This document shows positions 1-4,359 of a stretch of 5,676 bases of DNA, one piece after another. The stretch's first letter is position 1. Each line of letters starts with the position of its first letter. Source of the stretch: CAYSIX01 sp964431205 (GTDB taxonomy: Bacteria; Planctomycetota; Phycisphaerae; Phycisphaerales; Phycisphaeraceae); assembly GCA_964431205.1 (NCBI GenBank), contig CAYSIX010000249.1:1-5676 (forward strand), in the 5' to 3' direction. Position numbers and translations under genes: made by a program. The notes beneath the pieces were generated by a model. That model saw only the letters and a list, made by a program, of their open reading frames with translations. It was not told the origin of the DNA and ran no database searches.

Positions 1-43
1 GCCGCCAGCGTTCAATCTGAGCCAGGATCAAACTCTTCAATTG
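1..43 (-). rRNA. rrs: 16S ribosomal RNA, 5' end (partial)
   Basis: Read on the minus strand, positions 36-17 spell AGAGTTTGATCCTGGCTCAG, the universal start of bacterial 16S rRNA (the 27F site). It is followed by ATTGAACGCTGGCGGC up to the window edge. By alignment with the E. coli 5' end (AAATTGAAGAG), the mature 5' end falls at about 43, in CAATTGAAGAG. Only about 43 nt are inside the window; the rest of the rRNA operon continues leftward. Too little is visible to assign a lineage. Confidence 0.97.
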
Positions 44-55
44 AGTATCGTCGCA

Positions 56-77
56 CGGCCGCGCCGAAACGCGGCCG
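56..77 (-). repeat. 8-bp hairpin immediately upstream of 16S
   Basis: Positions 56-63 (CGGCCGCG) pair perfectly with 70-77 around a 6-nt loop (64-69). In the transcript the stem ends 12 nt before the mature 16S 5' end. Local leader hairpins next to the 16S start are known to influence precursor folding and processing. The structure is seen; function is inferred. Confidence 0.5.
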
Positions 78-272
78 CCTTCGCGTCGATTGATCAAGCT
101 TGACCCGGTTGAATCCGCCCGCCTTCGGCGGACGGACCGGTCCGGCCGAACCACCCCGCGATCGCTCGCGTGATGCTCCGGCCGCCTCGATCGGAGGCTA
201 AGTCCGTCGAGGTGCACCCGCGCCCTTTCGCCGGCCCTGTCGCCAGGGCCGCCGTCACTCGGTGCGCGGGCC

Positions 273-302
273 GGCCGAACCGAAGTGTCGATCGGTTCGG
301 CC
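273..302 (-). repeat. 11-bp perfect hairpin in the rrn leader
   Basis: Positions 273-283 (GGCCGAACCGA) are perfectly complementary to 292-302 with an 8-nt loop (284-291). It is the strongest stem in the leader and lies in its middle. There is no T-tract, so it is not a typical intrinsic terminator. It may help 16S precursor folding or form an RNase III substrate; the role is unknown. Confidence 0.6.
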
Positions 303-382
303 TGGTATTTGGGGTCCCCGCCGCCCGGCCTGTGATCTCCGTGCGGCGAGGTCACTTCCTCGCACAAGCCCAACTGTTCACT

Positions 383-394
383 TGTCAAAGATCG
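383..394 (-). promoter_or_regulatory. boxA antitermination element of rrn leader
   Basis: The minus strand reads CGATCTTTGACA at 394-383, close to the bacterial rrn boxA (E. coli TGCTCTTTAACA; Gram-positive versions contain TTCTTTGA). boxA RNA binds NusB-S10 and protects rRNA transcripts from early termination. It sits directly downstream of the boxB-like hairpin. The embedded TTGACA could be mistaken for a -35 box, but no fitting -10 follows. Confidence 0.65.
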
Positions 395-399
395 TTCGA

Positions 400-422
400 C
401 GGCCGGCGTCATCCGCCGGCCG
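400..422 (-). promoter_or_regulatory. boxB-like stem-loop of rrn leader
   Basis: A perfect 9-bp inverted repeat (400-408 with 414-422) with a 5-nt loop at 409-413. It begins about 13 nt after the predicted transcription start and ends 5 nt before the boxA-like element. This order, promoter - stem-loop - boxA, is that of known rRNA antitermination sites (nut-like sites used by NusA/B/E/G). The hairpin is seen directly; the boxB role is inferred from position. Confidence 0.6.
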
Positions 423-441
423 CCTTCGCGTGAAGCGGGGT

Positions 442-469
442 ATGCTAGGGCCTCTCGGCCGCCTGTCAA
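442..469 (-). promoter_or_regulatory. Probable rRNA operon promoter (proximal)
   Basis: On the minus strand there is a perfect -35 TTGACA (469-464), a 16-bp spacer and a -10-like TAGCAT (447-442, four of six consensus bases). Start of transcription is predicted near 435. It points at the 16S gene and sits just upstream of the boxB/boxA elements, which is the standard rrn order. An A/T-rich patch (minus strand AAAATAT, 498-492) lies about 60 bp upstream of the start and could be a distal UP-like element. Inferred from sequence only. Confidence 0.65.
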
Positions 470-543
470 GCCCCGCGTCTGTCGCGACGCGATATTTTCG
501 CACCGGGCCGTCGCCTCGAGCGGCCGACCCGGCACCAACCCAT

Positions 544-572
544 ATTCAATCCGGTTTCGTCGCCCACGTCAA
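544..572 (-). promoter_or_regulatory. Possible second (distal) rrn promoter
   Basis: The minus strand has TTGACG (572-567), a 17-bp spacer and TTGAAT (549-544; four of six -10 bases), predicting a start near 537, about 100 bp upstream of the proximal start. Tandem P1/P2 promoters at roughly this spacing are common for rRNA operons. The match is modest. Of the rest of the 230-bp stretch between this leader and the sigma gene, I see only a 10-bp direct repeat (568-577 and 642-651) and a short hairpin at 679-692. Confidence 0.3.
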
Positions 573-678
573 GGCGCCGCGCTGGATTCATCTCCGATCC
601 GCTCTGGCGCTGCCCCAGCGACGTATCCGTCTTCCGCGGCGGTCAAGGCGCGCGGCCATCACCCGCTTGGCGACCAAC

Positions 679-692
679 GCGACGCCCGTCGC
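679..692 (-). terminator. Weak hairpin just after the sigma gene
   Basis: A 5-bp stem with a 4-nt loop (GCGAC-GGGC-GTCGC on the minus strand) starts 8 nt after the sigma factor stop codon. No run of T follows, and an overlapping alternative stem (CCGTC-CGC-GACGG) competes with it. It may be a poor intrinsic terminator, leaving possible read-through into the rrn promoter region, or chance. Confidence 0.2.
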
Positions 693-699
693 GGACGGC

Positions 700-1716
700 T
701 CAATTCTCGTGCAGCGACTGCAGGCTCTCGAAGTCCCGGCCGTCCAGGTACGTCATCTCCAGCGTCGCGCGGATCTTGGCCAGCGACTTGTTCTGGATCT
801 GGCGCACCCGCTCCTTGGTCAGCCCGATCACGCGGCCGACCTCCAGCAGCGTCATCGGACGCCCCTCGCGATCGCCGCCCAGGCCGAAGCGTCGTTCGAG
901 CACGTTCCGCTCCAGCTCGCTGAGCCCGGGCAGGTTCGTCTCGAGGATGTGCTTGACCTGGTCGGCGCAGCCCTGCTCTTCCTCGGCGGCCTTGCGGTCG
1001 GCATAGTCGGACCGCTCCAGCGCCGGGTCGAACTCGACCGGGCAGAGCGTGCGGTACCGGCCGGTCTTCTCGCCCAGGCGGCTGAAGGCCTTGAGGATCG
1101 CACGGCAGGCGTAGGTCGAGAACTTGAAGCCGCGGGACACCTGGAACTTGTCGATCGCACGAAGCAGCGCCAGGTTGCCCTCGCCGATCATCTCCTGCAG
1201 GTCCACGCGGTGGGCCGGCAGGCGCTGGGCCATGGCCAGCACGAGGGCGAGGTTGTACTCGGCGATCAGCTCGCGGCTCTGGTTGGCCACGCGGTTCCAG
1301 TGAAGCAGGTCGCGGGCCTTGGCCAGCGCGACGCGCGGCCGATTGATCGAAGCGCGTGCCTGCTCGGCGCGGAACCGGGCGTAGTTGAAGCGCAGAAACA
1401 GCGTGCGCTCCTGCGCCGCGGTCAGCAGGGAGTTGGCGGCGACGCGCTGATTGGTCTCGGCCGAGTCGATCTTGACCGCCATGCGGTCGTACCAGCCCGT
1501 CTTGGGCCGGGGCAGGTCCAGCTCGGTATCGAACAGCCGCTGCTCGGCGTCGGGCTCGCCAAAGACCGGATCCTCCATGTAGTCGATCGGCTGATCGAGA
1601 AGGCGTTCGATCTCGGCCCGCTGCGCCTGGCTGAGCTGGCGCGGCCAGATCAGCCTGCGCCCACGGTCGCGGGTCGTGCTGGTCTGGTTCTTTTTCTGTT
1701 GCATCGTCGCGGGCAT
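700..1716 (-). CDS. RpoD-like sigma-70 family RNA polymerase sigma factor (divergent)
   Basis: 338 aa, cytoplasmic; directs core RNA polymerase to promoters. A region 1.2-like segment lies at about residues 95-121. Region 2 spans 150-222, with the core-binding helix DLQEMIGEGNLALLRAIDKF (172-191) and GFKFSTYA (196-203). Region 4 spans about 262-319: the LSELERNVLERRFGL segment, then TLLEVGRVIGLTKERVRQIQ, the -35-reading helix-turn-helix. Odd points: after STYA the housekeeping TWWIRQAIT is replaced by CRAILKAFS (204-212), so W433, W434 and Q437 of E. coli RpoD become R205, A206 and K209. Only about 40 residues, with an acidic stretch (EEE 245-247), separate regions 2 and 4, so region 3 seems missing. 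No region 1.1; the first 90 residues are unrecognised. The start is supported by AAGGA six bases upstream. Probably an alternative sigma, not the primary one. It is divergent from the regulator at 1954. Family certain, specificity unknown. Confidence 0.93.
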   Translation of the reverse strand: MPATMQQKKNQTSTTRDRGRRLIWPRQLSQAQRAEIERLLDQPIDYMEDPVFGEPDAEQRLFDTELDLPRPKTGWYDRMAVKIDSAETNQRVAANSLLTAAQERTLFLRFNYARFRAEQARASINRPRVALAKARDLLHWNRVANQSRELIAEYNLALVLAMAQRLPAHRVDLQEMIGEGNLALLRAIDKFQVSRGFKFSTYACRAILKAFSRLGEKTGRYRTLCPVEFDPALERSDYADRKAAEEEQGCADQVKHILETNLPGLSELERNVLERRFGLGGDREGRPMTLLEVGRVIGLTKERVRQIQNKSLAKIRATLEMTYLDGRDFESLQSLHEN

Positions 1717-1722
1717 CGTGGA

Positions 1723-1727
1723 TCCTT
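1723..1727 (-). promoter_or_regulatory. Ribosome binding site of the sigma factor gene
   Basis: The minus strand carries GAAAGGATC with AAGGA at 1727-1723, six bases before the ATG at 1716. This favours that ATG over the internal ATG four codons later. Confidence 0.7.
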
Positions 1728-1799
1728 TCTGGTCTGGCGGGCGGTGGGCGCCGACATCGGCCGGTACCGCCTCGGCCCAAACCGTTCAAAACGACCAAT

Positions 1800-1828
1800 A
1801 GCCTATCATCCCTGACCTTCCCTGTCAA
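1800..1828 (-). promoter_or_regulatory. Probable promoter of the sigma factor gene
   Basis: Perfect -35 TTGACA (1828-1823 on the minus strand), 17-bp spacer, and a weaker -10 TAGGCT (1805-1800). Start of transcription would be near 1793, giving a ~77-nt leader. The layout resembles the proximal rrn promoter in this window (TTGACAG..., -10 beginning TAG), suggesting the same, probably housekeeping, sigma reads both. Inferred from sequence only. Confidence 0.5.
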
Positions 1829-1870
1829 ACGCCTCACCCTCACAACCGCTACCCCATCGTTCCTATTCCA

Positions 1871-1885
1871 CAGCCTTTCAGGCTG
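1871..1885. promoter_or_regulatory. Inverted repeat, candidate operator
   Basis: CAGCCT-TTC-AGGCTG is a perfect 6-bp inverted repeat with a 3-bp centre. It overlaps the -35 region of the regulator's promoter and lies 43 bp from the -35 box of the divergent sigma gene. Dimeric MerR-superfamily regulators bind such dyads, so it is a candidate site for autoregulation and joint control. It does not resemble a known CarH operator that I can name. Confidence 0.4.
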
Positions 1886-1911
1886 CCGTGGGCGTTGCGG
1901 TTGGATATACT
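1883..1911 (+). promoter_or_regulatory. Probable promoter of the B12-domain regulator gene
   Basis: A good -10 TATACT (1906-1911) follows, after 17 bp, a weak -35 CTGCCG (1883-1888). The start would be near 1918, leaving a leader of about 36 nt to the ATG at 1954. The poor -35 would fit a promoter that is activated or otherwise regulated. Its position also argues against the upstream in-frame GTG at 1888 as start codon. Confidence 0.45.
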
Positions 1912-1953
1912 GTTACGATCGGTACTCGTTTTGGTTCGCCTGAAACGTACGAA

Positions 1954-2877
1954 ATGGCCAAACTCGACTCTGTCAAGACTTTGGAATCACGCCAGCACGT
2001 CTCGCCCCGCGAGCTGGGTGAGGCGATCGGCGTGAGCATGTCCACCCTCAAGCGATGGGTGGACCGTGGGCTACTTCGGGCCCCGCGGACCGCGGGCGGG
2101 CACCGACGCATCCCCCTCTGTGAGGCGATCCGTTTCATCCGCGAGACCGGCCTGCCGGTCCGCAACCCCGCCGCCATCGGCCTGGCCGAGCTGCCGCCCA
2201 CCTCCGAGGCCCCCACGGCCGCGGCCCCCGCCGACACCCTCACCCACGCCCTCAAGGCCGGCCGCGACCTCGAAGCCCGCAACGTCATCACCTGCCTGTT
2301 CCTCAGCGGCGAGCCGCTGGCCCGGCTGTTCGACGACCTGATCTGCCCGGCGATGAACGCCGTCGGCGACTGCTGGAGGGGTGACGACGCCGAGGGCGGC
2401 ATCCTCATCGAGCACCGCGCCACCGACGCGGTCCTGGCGACGCTGGCCCACCTGCGCACGCTGCTGCCCCCGCCGGCACCCACCGCGCCGGCGGCCGTCG
2501 GCGGCGCCTGGGCCGACGATCCCTATCTGCTGCCGTCGCTGATGGCCTCGCTGGTCCTGGCCGAGCAGGGCTGGCGGAGCGTCAACCTCGGGCCCCAGAC
2601 CCCGCCGGCCGTCCTCCGCCGCGCCGCCGACGAGCACGACGCCCGCCTGGTCTGGGTCTGCGTCAAGAGCGTGGCGACGCCGGCGGCCCTGTGCGAGCAG
2701 TTGACCCACCTGGCCGGCTCGCTCGCCGAACGCGGCGCGCACCTGGCCGTCGGTGGCGACGCCCTGCCCCGACGCCTCTCCGCCCCGGCGCCCAACGTGC
2801 ACCGGCTGACCACGATGTCCGAGCTGTCGGCCCTCGCCGCGGGCATGCAGAGGCCGAGCGAACCCGGGCCCCGCTGA
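1954..2877 (+). CDS. MerR-superfamily regulator with CarH/LitR-like B12-binding module
   Basis: 307 aa, soluble, predicted DNA-binding one-component sensor. Residues 16-65 form a winged helix-turn-helix of MerR/BldC type: SPRELGEAIGVSMSTLKRWV, then the wing GGHRRIP (48-54). Residues ~95-165 match the four-helix cap of cobalamin-binding photoreceptors, with W141 and E153-H154. CarH proteins carry a W-x9-EH motif; here the spacing is W-x11-EH. Residues ~180-295 match the Rossmann-type B12-binding domain, including GWRSVNLGPQTP. The E/DxHxxG motif that supplies the lower cobalt ligand reads D189-P-Y191-L-L-P194, so the His is Tyr. Cobalamin may bind differently or not at all. Start: the ATG at 1954 follows the TATACT promoter; a GTG 66 bases upstream would put the promoter inside the gene. 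No clear Shine-Dalgarno. Target genes are unknown; the divergent sigma gene is the obvious candidate. Family placement fairly sure, ligand unsure. Confidence 0.88.
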   Translation: MAKLDSVKTLESRQHVSPRELGEAIGVSMSTLKRWVDRGLLRAPRTAGGHRRIPLCEAIRFIRETGLPVRNPAAIGLAELPPTSEAPTAAAPADTLTHALKAGRDLEARNVITCLFLSGEPLARLFDDLICPAMNAVGDCWRGDDAEGGILIEHRATDAVLATLAHLRTLLPPPAPTAPAAVGGAWADDPYLLPSLMASLVLAEQGWRSVNLGPQTPPAVLRRAADEHDARLVWVCVKSVATPAALCEQLTHLAGSLAERGAHLAVGGDALPRRLSAPAPNVHRLTTMSELSALAAGMQRPSEPGPR

Positions 2878-2906
2878 GACGCGGTCCCGCGGCCAGGCGC
2901 TGACGT

Positions 2907-3317
2907 TCACGAGGGGCCGGGCGGATCAGGCCGGGCGTCGATGCCCAGCAGGCGCAGGTTGCGCACGTTGGCCTTGAGCGCCACGTCGAGCAGGTCGCCG
3001 ACCAGGGGGACGGCGCCGGCGACGAAGTCGATCCCGAGGTTGCCAAGCATGCGCACGACGGTCCAGCGCGTGGCGCCCAGGCGGCGAGCTTCGAGGACGA
3101 TGTAGAGCCCGATGAGGGTCGTGAGCAGGTCACCGGCGCCGGGGACCAGGCCGACGATGGCGTCGTAGCCGAAGCGGATGCGCGTGCCGGGCAGGCGGAA
3201 GCGGTTGTCGAGCAGTTGGGCGATGCGGCGGAGGCGTCGAACGCGCGGGGAGTCGGGGTCGAGGCGTCGGGATTCATCGGCGGACGGAGCCGCGGCATTC
3301 GAAGTCGGCGTGGTCAT
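2907..3317 (-). CDS. DUF4112 domain protein
   Basis: 136 aa; function of the family is not established. Residues 24-125 carry the DUF4112 pattern: RRIAQLLDNRFRLPG, then the hydrophobic segment 53-75 containing GLVPGAGDLLT, and a second segment 94-114 containing GAVPLVGDLLD, followed by KANVRNLRLLG. The two G-x-V-P-x-x-G-D-L-L motifs (56-65 and 101-110) look like an internal repeat, and the segments suggest membrane association. The first ~20 residues are low complexity. The start is the only ATG that begins just before the domain; no Shine-Dalgarno precedes it, and the stop of the propeller gene lies only 25 bases upstream, so translation may be coupled. It is the last gene of the three-gene minus-strand group and converges on the regulator, with 29 bp between the stop codons and no obvious terminator. 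Confidence 0.9.
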   Translation of the reverse strand: MTTPTSNAAAPSADESRRLDPDSPRVRRLRRIAQLLDNRFRLPGTRIRFGYDAIVGLVPGAGDLLTTLIGLYIVLEARRLGATRWTVVRMLGNLGIDFVAGAVPLVGDLLDVALKANVRNLRLLGIDARPDPPGPS

Positions 3318-3342
3318 GGGGTCAGGGTAGCACCGCGAGGGG

Positions 3343-4293
3343 TCACGGCGAGGGGCGTCGGGTGAGCCTGGTGATGCGGCCGTCGGCGATCCATTCGACG
3401 ATGTAGATGTTGCCGTCGGCGTCGAACGCGCCGCCGTGGGGGCTGTTGAACTTGCCGTCGAGGCGGAGCTCGGGCGGGACGTTGGGCCAGCCGTGCTTGG
3501 CGACGACGCGTTCCCGGTGGTCGCCGAGGCGGTCGGCTGCGATTCGGTCGTGTTCGTCGTAGACGCGGATGAACGCGTAGAGGTCGGGCACGAGCAGCTC
3601 GCCGTCGCGCTCGGCGAAGCTGCAGGGGTGCGGCTGGTCGAAGGCCTTGACGAAGCCGAGGTCGAGGTCGAAGACCTGGACGCGGCCGTTGCCGCGGTCG
3701 GTGACGTAGAGGACCGGCTCGTCGCGGCCGGTCGCTTGCGGTCGCCGGCCGATCCACAGCCCGTGCGGGCACTGGAAGCGTCCCGCCCCGCCGCTGCCGT
3801 CGAACGAGTCGAGGTACCGGCCGTCGCGGTCGTACCGGCTGATCCAGCTCGAGCCGTATCCGTCAGCGACGTAAACCGTCCCGTCGATCGGGGACTGGGC
3901 GACCCATGTCGGCGCGTACCTGGCGTCGGCCTCACGGTACGCCGGGTGCTCGGGCCGCCCGATCGTCAGCACCGTCTCGCCGCTGAGCGTGGTCTTGACC
4001 ACCTCGGCCGAGCGCTGATCGGTCAGCCAGAGGAACTCCTCGCCCTCCTCCTCGACGAGCGTCATGCCGTGGGCGCCGAGGAAGCGGTCGCTGGGGAACT
4101 CGTTCCAGGTGCGCAGGAACCGCCCGTCGGGGTCGAAGGTGAGCACGGCGTGGCGGGACTGGTTGAACACGTGGACGAGCCCCTCGCGGTCGACCACGAC
4201 GCCGTGCGTGTAACCCAGCTCGATGCCCTCGGGGAGCTTTGCCCAGTGGGAGTCCCACTCGAAGCGGTACCGGCCCTCACCGATCGTCGTCAT
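3343..4293 (-). CDS. Six-bladed NHL-repeat beta-propeller protein (PAL-like fold)
   Basis: 316 aa, no signal peptide, so probably cytoplasmic. The sequence divides into six NHL-like blades, starting near residues 29, 74, 126, 175, 222 and 283, with typical strand patterns such as GLVHVFNQSRHAVLTFDPDG and LYVTDRGNGRVQVFD. His-Gly pairs at blade starts (H30, H75, H177, H286) resemble the pattern of the peptidyl-hydroxyglycine lyase (PAL) propeller, whose histidines bind zinc, so a metal-binding or lyase-like role is possible; binding of a carbohydrate or protein partner is equally possible. Start: AAAGGAG (4307-4301) sits seven bases before this ATG, which rules out the GTG seven codons upstream. 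It lies 66 bases after the glycosidase stop and 25 bases before DUF4112, suggesting one operon. Fold confident; activity unknown. Confidence 0.88.
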   Translation of the reverse strand: MTTIGEGRYRFEWDSHWAKLPEGIELGYTHGVVVDREGLVHVFNQSRHAVLTFDPDGRFLRTWNEFPSDRFLGAHGMTLVEEEGEEFLWLTDQRSAEVVKTTLSGETVLTIGRPEHPAYREADARYAPTWVAQSPIDGTVYVADGYGSSWISRYDRDGRYLDSFDGSGGAGRFQCPHGLWIGRRPQATGRDEPVLYVTDRGNGRVQVFDLDLGFVKAFDQPHPCSFAERDGELLVPDLYAFIRVYDEHDRIAADRLGDHRERVVAKHGWPNVPPELRLDGKFNSPHGGAFDADGNIYIVEWIADGRITRLTRRPSP

Positions 4294-4300
4294 CCGCGCG

Positions 4301-4307
4301 CTCCTTT
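4301..4307 (-). promoter_or_regulatory. Ribosome binding site of the NHL propeller gene
   Basis: AAAGGAG on the minus strand (4307-4301), seven bases before the ATG at 4293. It lies between that ATG and the upstream GTG at 4314, and therefore decides the start. Confidence 0.8.
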
Positions 4308-4359
4308 CGTGCACGGGCCCGGAACCCGCGGCAGACCATAACGGAACGCGTCGGGGCCG

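Larger units (their letters stand above)
44..435 (-). other. Pre-16S rRNA leader (transcribed, non-coding)
   Basis: This stretch lies between the proposed rrn transcription start (~435) and the mature 16S 5' end (~43), so the leader is about 390 nt. It has no credible gene; the open frames across it have no homology I recognise. It is rich in perfect inverted repeats: 400-422 (9 bp), 346-363 (6 bp), 273-302 (11 bp), 232-251 (7 bp), 184-198 (5 bp), 157-170 (5 bp), 119-131 (5 bp) and 56-77 (8 bp). The boxB/boxA pair at its start is the usual rrn antitermination arrangement. The shorter stems could be chance in GC-rich DNA; the 11-, 9- and 8-bp ones are unlikely to be. Confidence 0.75.

Noticed and set aside
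383..388. TTGACA on the minus strand as an rrn -35 box
   Set aside because: No -10-like hexamer at 16-18 bp, and the surrounding sequence fits boxA right after the boxB-like hairpin.
170..433. 87-codon open frame on the plus strand in the rrn leader
   Set aside because: No recognisable protein; it overlaps the leader hairpins and boxA on the opposite strand.
262..1815. 517-codon open frame on the plus strand across the sigma gene and the rrn leader
   Set aside because: It is the antisense shadow of the sigma factor gene in GC-rich DNA; its translation has no recognisable domain, and it also crosses the rrn promoter and boxA/boxB.
1888..1953. GTG at 1888 as start of the regulator
   Set aside because: It would place the TATACT promoter and inverted repeat in or against the coding region and adds 22 residues unlike the family; ATG at 1954 fits better.
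1971..1976. TTGACA on the minus strand inside the regulator gene as an extra sigma-gene promoter
   Set aside because: The hexamer at the right distance (TTCGTA) is a poor -10, and a better promoter exists at 1800-1828.
2878..2906. Bidirectional terminator between the convergent regulator and DUF4112 genes
   Set aside because: Only GCGG-TC-CCGC is present, with a loop too small for a stable hairpin and no T-tract.
2071..2910. 279-codon minus-strand open frame opposite the regulator
   Set aside because: Shadow frame of Gly/Arg/Gln-rich character; the plus strand encodes recognisable HTH and B12-binding domains.
3318..3935. Upstream extension of the DUF4112 frame to 3935
   Set aside because: The extension is Ser/Thr/Ala-rich shadow of the propeller gene; the ATG at 3317 just precedes the domain.
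4294..4314. GTG at 4314 as start of the propeller gene
   Set aside because: The strong AAAGGAG lies downstream of it and is correctly spaced for the ATG at 4293.
3436..4341. 301-codon plus-strand open frame opposite the propeller gene
   Set aside because: Shadow frame; its translation is Val/Ala/Glu-rich without domain features, whereas the minus strand shows clear NHL blades.
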